Assembly (NCBI GenBank): GCA_040081205.1
Contig: JBEBHE010000092.1
Span: 1 to 14,449 of the forward strand
Direction: 5' to 3'
Length of the DNA stretch: 14,449 nucleotides
Origin: UBA5216 sp040081205
GTDB taxonomy: Bacteria; Pseudomonadota; Gammaproteobacteria; Burkholderiales; SG8-41
Numbering within the stretch: position 1 is the first letter of the stretch; each line of letters opens with the position of its first letter. This document shows, in pieces, positions 6,890 through 14,030 of the stretch. Under the pieces are notes generated by a model. That model ran no database searches and was not told the origin of the DNA. It saw only the letters and a list, made by a program, of their open reading frames with translations. A program made the translations under genes and the position numbers.

Positions 6890-7594
6890 TTATTCGATGA
6901 TTTCTACAGCGCCATTTGCGCGTATTGTCACCTGACTGACGCCGCCCTCAAGATTGGGTGCAGCCACTTCCGCGGAAGATGCCGCGCGCGCCATGGTGAG
7001 GCGCGGCTGCGGTGTGTTGTAGCTGCTGGCAAGATTCAGGCGCTGCAATTTGTAGCTGCGGCCGGCGAGTGCCGTTTTGACGATTTCCGCGCGCGCCTTG
7101 AATGCCGCGATAGCTTCGGTGATCAGTTCATTTTCGACGGTACGGCGCGTTTCGGGCGAAACCGAAAAGCTGATGTTGCCGAGCTGCATGTTTGCCTGCA
7201 GTTTGCCGATCAGATTTGAAGCCGCTTCGAAATCACCGCTGTCGATGCGAATCTCGCCGCGGCCGCGCCAGTTTTGCAGCGTATTGTTCTTTGAATAAAC
7301 CGGATAGGTTTGATTGTTGCCCGAACGCACGCGCACCCCTTTGACGTCCTTGGCGATGCGCAGGGCGTCGTTCACGCGTTTGTTGACTGCACTGGCCACC
7401 GCGGCAGGACTGGCGTCCTCCAGTTCGACGTACAGCAGGGCGTTGAGCAGATCATTTTGCACTTCGCGTTGGGCTTCGGCCTGTAATTCCACCGAGTTAT
7501 AGCGGGGTTGGGCGGACTCCGCGGCGTAGGCGCCCGTGCCTCCCACCACCAGCCAGAATGATGCAACAAGATACAGCCATTTCAAATTGCGCAT
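6890..7594 (-). CDS. SIMPL-domain (DUF541) exported protein
   Basis: This 234-residue protein has a signal peptide (hydrophobic 6-19, A-Y-A at 22-24) and then a SIMPL/DUF541 domain covering most of the rest. Features seen are the early V-Q-N-D-LL..L.VE segment (45-58), VNKRVNDALRIAKDVKGVRV (70-89), the strand around WRGRGEIRIDSGDFE (109-123), ISFSVSPETRR (141-151) and the helix A-x-x-A-F-x-A-R-A-E (161-170). Family members, such as Brucella BP26, are periplasmic or envelope-associated and form oligomers; their biochemical role is not settled. GAGGT lies about 5 bases before the ATG. It is read after the Abhydrolase_10 gene (158-base gap) and 39 bases before the tandem SnoaL gene. No catalytic residues can be pointed to. 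Confidence 0.87.
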   Translation of the reverse strand: MRNLKWLYLVASFWLVVGGTGAYAAESAQPRYNSVELQAEAQREVQNDLLNALLYVELEDASPAAVASAVNKRVNDALRIAKDVKGVRVRSGNNQTYPVYSKNNTLQNWRGRGEIRIDSGDFEAASNLIGKLQANMQLGNISFSVSPETRRTVENELITEAIAAFKARAEIVKTALAGRSYKLQRLNLASSYNTPQPRLTMARAASSAEVAAPNLEGGVSQVTIRANGAVEIIE

Positions 7595-7660
7595 GGTTAC
7601 CTCAAGGGTTAAACGTTTTGAGCCTTGTGACGCCGCAACAGTTGACAGCGAAGCTGGTCT

Positions 7661-7684
7661 GCAATTCCCCGATGGCTGAATTGC
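7661..7684. other. Stem-loop in the gap between the hydrolase and SIMPL genes
   Basis: GCAATTC (7661-7667) and GAATTGC (7678-7684) form a perfect 7-bp stem around a 10-base loop, inside the 158-base gap 7595-7752. No T-tract follows on either strand, so it is not a typical terminator; an operator or mRNA structure is possible. The rest of this gap shows no gene. Confidence 0.35.
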
Positions 7685-7752
7685 GGTTCTTTAGTTGGCC
7701 CGTAGTATCCGCTTCCATTCGCGTTTGAATATCCGTTAACGGGAGCAATGGT

Positions 7753-9879
7753 TTATTTGAGTACGTTGCTCGCCATTGCCTGCTTGATCAGCCGTTCCGC
7801 GTCGGCAGGTAGCAGGAAGCCTTCCTTTACGGCGTGTTGTGCTGCGGTGCGTACCGCGGCGATATAACCCTCGTGCGTGCCGTAGCGTTCCTCCAGCGAC
7901 AGGCGCGGATCATGGTTCGCTGCGCGTTCCGCCTGCGTTTTTGTAAACGGTATCATGCCGCCGGCGTAATTGCAGATTTGTCCGGCGTGAAACGGGCGCT
8001 CGCCACCGGCGGTGATGTTCCAGCCGAGATAGGTGCCGAGCGGCGCATCATGCAACACCACGGGCACGCCGCCGAGTTCATTGCCGTCTGCGTTGACGCG
8101 CGGCACCAATGTACGGATCACTTGTTTGATCTTCGGCGGCATAATCGTTGGCACGCCAGATCCGTCGCTGGCATTGAATGCCGGGCCGAAATCATAATCC
8201 AGCACCGGGTTAATAAATTTTCCGGGCAAGGTCGCCGGAATGCCGGGCAGTGTCGGGAAACCCATGGCTTCCTTGGTTGCATCCACCAGATGTTTGCCCG
8301 CCAGCGTCGGATAACGGCTGGGCGGCGGCGCGGTGTCGTTCATTACCCAATTGCGAAAGTGCGAACGGATAGCGCTATAGGTTTCATTGTGCGGCAACGG
8401 GTTCGCAGCGAGCAGGGCGAGGCCGTAATTGTTGCCGGGACAATCCGGTGGCGGCAACGTTGAGCCAGCGAGGCTCGTGCTGAAGCCACCAATACCGCCG
8501 CCGTGCGCGGTGCTCGGTATGTAGTAACGGCGCACGTTCGGCGGCAGCGGAATATCCGCGTCCGCCGACGTGCCCACCCACTCCGGCGTGAGCTTGAGTC
8601 CCCACACTTCGGCGGAACCGAAATGTTCGATAATCTTCGGGCAGGTTTTGCTGGCATTGCAACGGTCGAGAATGCTGCGCGCCGGCAAGCCGCGTGCCTT
8701 GTCCGGCCACGGTACCCACCATTGCGGCCCTTCGCTGCCTGCCTGATAAAGTTCGAGTACGCCGTCGGGCTGCGCCCAGCGGAAATTCATGCCGATGCGC
8801 CGTCCGGCGATGATCGGCCATGCGCCGTCATGCACCGCTTTGCCGGCTTCGTCTTCGTTGAAACCCAGATGCAAAAAGCCGCGCAAAAAATTGCCCGATT
8901 GCGAGCGGCCGCGTGAGATCGCCCAACGAACGCCGGCGCCTTCCATCAGCGGATTGGCGGTTCCAAAATCATCCTGCTTCGCCGTTTTAAAAAACGCGCC
9001 GACATCGCGAAAGGCCGCAAAACCCACGCCCAGCACATACGGATCTTTGGCGGTGAATACAATTTGATACAACAACTTCGGATCGAACCCGGTTTTCAAA
9101 CAAATATGATTGTCGTCCGGCGTGCCCGGAAACGGCGGATGTTCGCCGCCGCATTTCGCCCATGCCCAATCGGAACTCGCAATCGTGCGTTCGCCGGTGA
9201 CTACGCCTTCAATTGATTCGTGCGTGCGCGAGACCAGTGTTGCACGCGTGGTGTCGTGGGTAAGCGGTTTGTACGGCAACGGATTGGTCTGCACGATCAG
9301 CGGCTGCGAATTCGTGCCGCTGCGATTGACAATGCGCCCCAGTACCAGCCCGGTGATGGGCGAACCGTCCGGGTTTTTGGCGATGGGCACGGTAACCCAA
9401 TCGTTATCCTTGCCCGGCACGGTGTTGCCGGCGTTGTCGCCCTGCCAGCCGCTGCTCAAACCCACGTCGCCCGCGCTGCGCTCCGCTGGCGGAATTACCA
9501 CGCGTCGTCCGCGATTGGGTATGTCGTGCCACATCAGGCCGCTGGCTTTTGACATGTCGATGGGTTTGACGACGAAAAAACGGGCAACGTATTCCACTTT
9601 ACCGTTGGCGTTTTTGGGCGCGAGCTGAATATCCTGAATGATCGCGTTGCGCGGATCGTTCGGATCGAGTTCGCCGTACGCGTTGCCCGCAAACGTTTCG
9701 TAGTGGCCCGCCGTGCCGAATAATTGGAAGCCGCCTTCTTTTAGCGGAAACGCCGGTGAGACTTTTTGATCGATGACGATTTTGGTGACGCGCGCTTGCA
9801 ATGCAGGCGTTGCGGCCAGTAGTGTGGCCGCGGTCAGTGTGCCGATCCACGGCATGCAACGATGAAACGTAAGCTTCAT
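7753..9879 (-). CDS. Exported alpha/beta hydrolase domain-containing protein (Abhydrolase_10 type)
   Basis: This 708-residue protein resembles the large Abhydrolase_10 (PF20091-like) family. Residues 1-29 form a Sec signal (hydrophobic 13-25, L-Q-A before R30). The nucleophile elbow is GRSQSGNF with S328. H459 in PSTAHGGG is a family-conserved histidine. Other family blocks are LMWHDIPNRG (115-124), GFAAFRDVGAFF (286-297), RGFLHLGFNEDE (333-344) and the C-terminal LSLEERYGTHEGY (660-672). Several cysteines (243, 260, 407, 413, 480) may form disulfides in the periplasm. Family members have been linked to esterase-like reactions, but the substrate here is unknown. GGGGGAGA precedes the ATG at good spacing. 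It is the first gene of the leftward block and faces the MmgE/PrpD gene across 267 bases. Confidence 0.9.
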   Translation of the reverse strand: MKLTFHRCMPWIGTLTAATLLAATPALQARVTKIVIDQKVSPAFPLKEGGFQLFGTAGHYETFAGNAYGELDPNDPRNAIIQDIQLAPKNANGKVEYVARFFVVKPIDMSKASGLMWHDIPNRGRRVVIPPAERSAGDVGLSSGWQGDNAGNTVPGKDNDWVTVPIAKNPDGSPITGLVLGRIVNRSGTNSQPLIVQTNPLPYKPLTHDTTRATLVSRTHESIEGVVTGERTIASSDWAWAKCGGEHPPFPGTPDDNHICLKTGFDPKLLYQIVFTAKDPYVLGVGFAAFRDVGAFFKTAKQDDFGTANPLMEGAGVRWAISRGRSQSGNFLRGFLHLGFNEDEAGKAVHDGAWPIIAGRRIGMNFRWAQPDGVLELYQAGSEGPQWWVPWPDKARGLPARSILDRCNASKTCPKIIEHFGSAEVWGLKLTPEWVGTSADADIPLPPNVRRYYIPSTAHGGGIGGFSTSLAGSTLPPPDCPGNNYGLALLAANPLPHNETYSAIRSHFRNWVMNDTAPPPSRYPTLAGKHLVDATKEAMGFPTLPGIPATLPGKFINPVLDYDFGPAFNASDGSGVPTIMPPKIKQVIRTLVPRVNADGNELGGVPVVLHDAPLGTYLGWNITAGGERPFHAGQICNYAGGMIPFTKTQAERAANHDPRLSLEERYGTHEGYIAAVRTAAQHAVKEGFLLPADAERLIKQAMASNVLK

Positions 9880-9918
9880 GGCTTTCTCCCCCTAAGCATG
9901 ACAGTATTTATATATCGT

Positions 9919-9933
9919 AACTATTTGTTTTTA
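9919..9933 (+). repeat. AT-rich intergenic motif, copy 3
   Basis: Third copy of TAAnTATTTGTTTTTA (core 9922-9933), in the 267-base gap between divergent genes. It shares GTAA with copy 2 and the following TG, one variable base, TATTTTT with copy 1. A TATA-like run (TATTTATATA, 9905-9914) abuts it and, read leftward, could serve as a -10 region for the Abhydrolase_10 gene. The remaining 9950-10130 shows no gene. Confidence 0.6.
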
Positions 9934-10132
9934 TTGTTATTTTTTGAAGGCGACGCATGATTCTTTCACGTCTGGCGGGGCGGCGCAATGAACAATCCCA
10001 CTGCGGCGTTCGGTTTGCCTTGATTCCGTCGGTCGAGACTGTGCTGCAACGCGCGACGGGTAGAATGCCCGAAGTTCCGTCACGCTATTTTTTGTTTGCG
10101 CGCGCGACTTGGATCCACGCTAATACTCAATC

Positions 10133-10138
10133 AGGAGG
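10133..10138 (+). promoter_or_regulatory. Shine-Dalgarno that fixes the start at 10147
   Basis: A perfect AGGAGG lies 8 bases before the ATG at 10147. The open frame extends back to an ATG at 10096, but those 17 extra codons have no ribosome site and are not family-like. Confidence 0.85.
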
Positions 10139-10146
10139 ATCTCCGA

Positions 10147-11538
10147 ATGGCATCACTCAGCCGCCAGTTTGCACAATGGGCCGCCGCATTGCGTTATGAA
10201 GACCTGCCGCTCACAGTGATTGATCGCGCCAAGGGCGTGACGCTGCACGCACTTACGTCGGTACTGCTCGGTGCAAAAACGGGTGCCGGCAAACAAGCGG
10301 TAAAGATGATTGCCGAAGAAGAAACCGGCGTGAAAAAAGGTGCCACGATCATGGTGGATGGCGCACTGGTCACCAAAGGCGGCGCCGCGTATGCCAATTC
10401 TGAAATGGCGCTTGCGGGCGGCAAGTACGACACCTTTCGCATGCTCACGCATCCCAACACGGCGATCATTCCCGCAGCACTGGTGGCGGCGGAGTCCTGC
10501 GGCGCGTCGGGCAAGGCGTATCTTGCCGGCGTCGTTGCAGGTTATGAAGTGATGGAGCGCATGGCGGCGGAATTCATTCCGACAGTGATGTCGCAAGGTT
10601 TTCATCCCGGCCCGGTGTTTGGTATTTTCGGTGCGGCGGTGGCGGCTGCTAAAGTGATGGGTTATAGCGAGGACCAGATCAACAGCACGATTGCACTGTG
10701 CGCAAGTCTGGCGGCGGGCAATCTTGAGGCCGCCCGCTGCGGTGGCACACCGTTGCGCGAGGGCGCCGCTACACGTAATGCCATGCTCGCAGTGGCACTG
10801 GCGCAGCCGGGCCACGTCGGCGGCGAGACAGTGCTGGAAGGCGATGCGGGTTTTTATCATGCGTACACCGGCAGTAACAAAGGCGCGCTCACCTACAGTT
10901 TCACCGGCGACACGAGCGCAAGCCTCGACAAAATCACCGCCAACCTTGGCAAAGAGTGGATGTTTTTGGAGACGCTGTACCGTATTTATTACTTTGCGGG
11001 TTACAACCTCGCGCACATTGATGTGACGGCAAAGCTGTGCGAGGAAAACAATATTCGCTACGAAAACGTCGATCGTATTGAGGCGGTAGTCAACTGGCTG
11101 GAGACGCAATATCCCAGTCCTGCGTTTCCAAGCCGGCGCGAAGACGGCGCGGCGCGGCAGGCCGGCACGGCGTATTTCACCGCGTATGGTGTGGTCAAAC
11201 GCGGCTACCCCGCGCTGCGCGGCCGCAAGCTCGAAGCGGTGGATGATCCGCCCGAAGTGCTGGAACTGATGAACCGCGTGACCATTATTCCGTCGCACAA
11301 GATGACGCTGTTTGGGCCGCGCATCACGATTTTCACCCGGGACGGCAAGAGCCACACGAAGCAATCCACAGGGCGCGAATTCATCTGGGATTTCGACGAG
11401 GAGGTGCGCCGTTTGCAGGAAGTGATCCCCGGATTGCCGATTCCGGCTGCGCAGTTTGCAACCATGATCGAAACCTGCCGTGATCTGGACAAGAAAGACC
11501 GCGCTGACGCGCTTGTGAAGTTGACGCTGAAGCCGTAG
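10147..11538 (+). CDS. MmgE/PrpD family protein
   Basis: This 463-residue protein has the usual length and layout of the MmgE/PrpD family (2-methylcitrate dehydratase, cis-aconitate decarboxylase, iminodisuccinate epimerase and relatives). An all-helical domain covers about 1-265 and 395-463, with an inserted alpha/beta domain about 270-390. Family blocks are THPNTAIIPAALVAAESCG (101-119), the GYEVMERM helix (132-139), GFHPGPVFGIFGAAVAAAK (151-169) and CASLAAGNLEA (185-195). The usual N-G-x-x-x-H-x-x-D-(F/Y)-D-D stretch is replaced by N84-S-E-M-A-L-A-G-G-K-Y-D95. It lacks the family's His and final Asp pair, so the substrate or reaction may differ from PrpD. No signal is present, so it is cytoplasmic. 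It starts a three-gene + strand group; the DoxX gene follows after 47 bases. Confidence 0.9.
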   Translation: MASLSRQFAQWAAALRYEDLPLTVIDRAKGVTLHALTSVLLGAKTGAGKQAVKMIAEEETGVKKGATIMVDGALVTKGGAAYANSEMALAGGKYDTFRMLTHPNTAIIPAALVAAESCGASGKAYLAGVVAGYEVMERMAAEFIPTVMSQGFHPGPVFGIFGAAVAAAKVMGYSEDQINSTIALCASLAAGNLEAARCGGTPLREGAATRNAMLAVALAQPGHVGGETVLEGDAGFYHAYTGSNKGALTYSFTGDTSASLDKITANLGKEWMFLETLYRIYYFAGYNLAHIDVTAKLCEENNIRYENVDRIEAVVNWLETQYPSPAFPSRREDGAARQAGTAYFTAYGVVKRGYPALRGRKLEAVDDPPEVLELMNRVTIIPSHKMTLFGPRITIFTRDGKSHTKQSTGREFIWDFDEEVRRLQEVIPGLPIPAAQFATMIETCRDLDKKDRADALVKLTLKP

Positions 11539-11585
11539 TTTTACGACAGCATGCAAATGAGCATTAATTACAAAGGATCAAGCAT

Positions 11586-11969
11586 ATGACTGACGATCTC
11601 GGAAAACTGATACTGCGGTTGATACTCGGCATTCTCATGCTGTTTCACGGCTACGCAAAAATTGTCAAAGGCGTGAGTGGTATCGAAGCGTCATTACTGA
11701 GTGCGGGGTGGCCCGCGTGGGTAGCCTACGGTGTCTATATCGGTGAAATCATTGCGCCGCTAATGGTGATGTTTGGTTTTTATGCGCGCATCGGCGGGCT
11801 GATTATTGTAGTGAACATGATGTTTGCCATTGTGTTGTCGCATTCCAGCCAGTTGTTTGATATCAGTCGAAGCGGCGGCTGGGCGCTGGAATTGCAAGGC
11901 TTCTTTTTATTCACTGGATTGGTGGTCGCGCTGATCGGGCCAGGACGCTACGCGGTGAACAAGCGCTGA
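11586..11969 (+). CDS. DoxX family membrane protein
   Basis: This small 127-residue integral membrane protein has four predicted spans: about 7-25, 44-63, 68-86 and 101-118. The start RLILGILMLFHGYAKI (11-26) and the GEIIAPLMVMFGFYARIGGL stretch (53-72) are typical of DoxX/DoxD-like proteins, which are linked in various bacteria to quinone or thiol redox chemistry or to stress resistance; the role here is not known. AAAGGA (11572-11577) lies 8 bases before the ATG. It sits 47 bases after the MmgE/PrpD gene and 27 before the propeller gene, so the three are probably one transcript. It is the only membrane protein in the window. Confidence 0.88.
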   Translation: MTDDLGKLILRLILGILMLFHGYAKIVKGVSGIEASLLSAGWPAWVAYGVYIGEIIAPLMVMFGFYARIGGLIIVVNMMFAIVLSHSSQLFDISRSGGWALELQGFFLFTGLVVALIGPGRYAVNKR

Positions 11970-11983
11970 CGCACCATTTATTT

Positions 11984-11990
11984 AAAGGAG
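11984..11990 (+). promoter_or_regulatory. Shine-Dalgarno for a GTG start
   Basis: AAAGGAG lies 6 bases before GTG at 11997. The next in-frame ATG is residue 41, inside the first propeller blade, so GTG is preferred. Confidence 0.8.
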
Positions 11991-11996
11991 AAAAAC

Positions 11997-12977
11997 GTGC
12001 CTGCAACCGACAACATTAACTATGCCGCCGTTGAAGGCTGGGAGCAATTGCCCAGAGGTTTTGAACATCGTGACGTGGCCGGCGTGGCGGTGGATGGCGA
12101 AGACCGTGTGTATCTGATGTGTCGCGGCGAGCATCCCGTGATTGTGTATGACCAGAAGGGCAATTTCATCCGCTCGTGGGGTACAGGTGATTTTACGTAT
12201 CGCACGCATGGCATTTACGTGGCGCCTAACGGCACGCTGTTTTGTACCGACGACGGTAATCACACGGTTCGCCAGTTCACGCCCGAAGGCAAATTGCTGA
12301 TGACCATGGGCACCATGAACACACCGTCCGACACGGGCTACGACGGCAAGACCACGCCGTCCGTCGCGCGCTCGGCAGGGCCGTTCAATCGGCCAACCAA
12401 TATTGCCATCGGTCTGAAGGGCGACATTTATGTGTCGGACGGCTACGGCAATGCGCGCGTGCATGTGTTTTCACCCACCGGGCAACTCAAGCGTTCATGG
12501 GGCACGCCGGGACGCGGTCCAGGGCAATTTCATTTGCCGCACGGCATCGCGGTTGATGCCAACGGACGCGTGTACGTGTGCGACCGCGAGAGCGACCGCA
12601 TTCAGATTTTCAGTCCCGACGGCGAGTATCTTGAAGAATGGACGGACACGCAGCGCCCGACGCACATCGTGTTCGATGCCCAAGGCCGCGCCTATGTGAC
12701 CGAACTGTGGTGGCATGTGGGCGATCATTCATTCACGCACGGCCCGATCGCCAAGGCGATGCACGCGCGGTTGAGCGTGTTCGACAAGAATGGAGAATTA
12801 CTGTCGCGTTTGGGAACGCCCGAAGCCACCGCGCCCGGCAGCTTTGCCGCGCCGCATGGCCTGGCGGTCGATTCGAAAAACGACGTGTACGTGAGCGAAG
12901 TCACATGGACGTTCGCGGTGAGCCGTGGACGCGCGCCGGCGGATTGTCATACGTTCCAGAAACTGACGCTGGCGTAG
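11997..12977 (+). CDS. NHL-repeat propeller, peptidyl-alpha-hydroxyglycine amidating lyase-like
   Basis: This 326-residue protein has NHL-type repeats of a six-bladed propeller and close likeness to the lyase (PAL) half of peptidylglycine amidating monooxygenase. PAL cleaves peptidyl-hydroxyglycine to a peptide amide and glyoxylate. Counterparts of the PAL active site, as I recall it, are all present: zinc-binding His H71 (THGI), H182 (LPHGIAV) and H287 (APHGLAV); R43 (CRGEH), Y150 (VSDGYGNAR) and R197 (CDRESDR). SDGYGNARVHVFSPTG (147-162) and GPGQFHLPHG (174-183) are PAL-like. No signal peptide is seen, whereas animal PAL is secretory, and no copper monooxygenase gene is nearby. The natural substrate may be another alpha-hydroxy-amide-like compound, or the protein may be a non-PAL propeller lyase. 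It ends the three-gene group. Confidence 0.85.
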   Translation: MPATDNINYAAVEGWEQLPRGFEHRDVAGVAVDGEDRVYLMCRGEHPVIVYDQKGNFIRSWGTGDFTYRTHGIYVAPNGTLFCTDDGNHTVRQFTPEGKLLMTMGTMNTPSDTGYDGKTTPSVARSAGPFNRPTNIAIGLKGDIYVSDGYGNARVHVFSPTGQLKRSWGTPGRGPGQFHLPHGIAVDANGRVYVCDRESDRIQIFSPDGEYLEEWTDTQRPTHIVFDAQGRAYVTELWWHVGDHSFTHGPIAKAMHARLSVFDKNGELLSRLGTPEATAPGSFAAPHGLAVDSKNDVYVSEVTWTFAVSRGRAPADCHTFQKLTLA

Positions 12978-13001
12978 CAAGATGCTGTTCTTGCGCGCTA
13001 C
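12974..13001. terminator. Hairpin between convergent genes, holding both stop codons
   Basis: GCAAGA (12977-12982) and TCTTGC (12989-12994) form a 6-bp stem around TGCTGT. Outside it, GTAG (12974-12977) and CTAC (12998-13001) can pair across a 4-base bulge. Each of these carries the TAG stop of one of the two convergent genes, which are only 20 bases apart. It is a candidate two-way terminator, but T-tracts are lacking. Confidence 0.45.
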
Positions 13002-13984
13002 TGCTGGGGGATGCCGGCCGCTTTGATCACTTTCCCCCAGCGCGCGGTTTCTGATCGCATGAAGTGCCCGAATTGTTCGCGGCTGGTCGGCGTGTATTCG
13101 ATGACCATTTCCGAGAACCGTTGCTGGATATCGGGCATACGCAACACCGTGGTGAGATCGGCATGAATCTTGTCAAGGATGAGCGTGGGTGTGCCGGTGG
13201 GTGCGCACAATCCGTACCACGAGCTCGATTCGAATCCGGATAGTACCGTTTCGTGTACCGTCGGCACCGACGGCAACTGCGGAATACGTGTCTGGCTCAT
13301 TACCGCGAGCGCCCGCACGCGCCCGCTCTGTATCGATGGCAGCACGCCCGGCGCCGACTGCACGCTTGATGGAATCTGCCCGCCGATGACGTCGGTCAGC
13401 GCCTGCGGCGCGCCCTTGTATGCGACATTCACCACATCAATTTTTGCCGTCAGCTTGAAATACTCCATCGCGAGTTGTTGCGAGGAGCCCGCGGCTGATG
13501 TGCCGTAGCTCAGCTTGCCCGGATTGGCTTTGGCATAGACGATGAATTCTTTTACCGTGCGTGCCGGCATCGAAGGGTGTACCACCAGCACGTTCGGGGT
13601 CTTGCCAATCAGGGAGATGGGTGCGAAATCGCGCTGGTGGTCGTAAGGCATTTTCACGTACAGCGATTCAGCAATTGCGCTTGAGGCAATATTGCATTGG
13701 AACAGCGTGTAGCCGTCAGCCGGCGCTTTCGCCGCGAAGGCTGCGCCCACCGTACCGCCTGCGCCCGCCCGGTTATCGACTACTACTTGCTGGCCCCACA
13801 TCCGGCCGAGCCTTTCCGTGACGAGGCGCGCGATGATGTCCGGCGATGCGGCGGCAGGGAAAGGTACGATGTAGCGGACAGGCTTCGCAGCATAGATTTG
13901 GGTGGAAGCTGACGTTGGGAAAAGGCAGATGACGGTTGTCAGCACGAACATCAATGCGTGATGGGGTTTGATCAAAGCGGTCAT
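12998..13984 (-). CDS. Bug-family tripartite tricarboxylate transporter substrate-binding protein
   Basis: This 328-residue periplasmic binding protein is of the Bug/TctC family, which bind carboxylates and related small molecules. A signal peptide spans about 12-28 (MFVLTTVICLFPTSAS). Family blocks are KPVRYIVPFPAAASPDIIAR (34-53), VVVDNRAGAGGTVGA (67-81), PADGYTL (88-94), LSYGTSAAGSSQQLAMEYF (158-176), VAYKGAPQALTDVIGGQI (187-204) and WYGLCAPTGTP (256-266). The ligand loop, usually P-G-G rich before D-x-x-A-R, is PAAAS here, a mild departure. Starts at 13984 or 13951 both keep the signal; neither has a strong Shine-Dalgarno, and longer frames overlap dut. No TctA or TctB membrane genes are in the window, as is common for the many orphan Bug genes of betaproteobacteria. 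It is 46 bases downstream of dut. Confidence 0.9.
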   Translation of the reverse strand: MTALIKPHHALMFVLTTVICLFPTSASTQIYAAKPVRYIVPFPAAASPDIIARLVTERLGRMWGQQVVVDNRAGAGGTVGAAFAAKAPADGYTLFQCNIASSAIAESLYVKMPYDHQRDFAPISLIGKTPNVLVVHPSMPARTVKEFIVYAKANPGKLSYGTSAAGSSQQLAMEYFKLTAKIDVVNVAYKGAPQALTDVIGGQIPSSVQSAPGVLPSIQSGRVRALAVMSQTRIPQLPSVPTVHETVLSGFESSSWYGLCAPTGTPTLILDKIHADLTTVLRMPDIQQRFSEMVIEYTPTSREQFGHFMRSETARWGKVIKAAGIPQQ

Positions 13985-14030
13985 AAACAGATCAGATACT
14001 CGCAAATACAAATTGACGGCGCCGCTGATG

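Noticed and set aside
7733..7742. Perfect palindrome CCGTTAACGG just after the Abhydrolase_10 stop
   Set aside because: Only 10 bases with no loop and no T-tract; this length can arise by chance.
10092..10126. TTGTTT and TAATAC as a promoter for the MmgE/PrpD gene
   Set aside because: The 23-base spacing is too wide for a sigma-70 promoter.
9957..10199. 80-codon + strand frame in the gap before the MmgE/PrpD gene
   Set aside because: No ribosome site, no family likeness, and it runs into the MmgE/PrpD gene in another frame.
10153..11556. 467-codon open frame on the - strand opposite the MmgE/PrpD gene
   Set aside because: It mirrors a clear family member on the other strand, is rich in Arg, His and Cys, and has no family features; long antisense frames are expected in GC-rich coding DNA.
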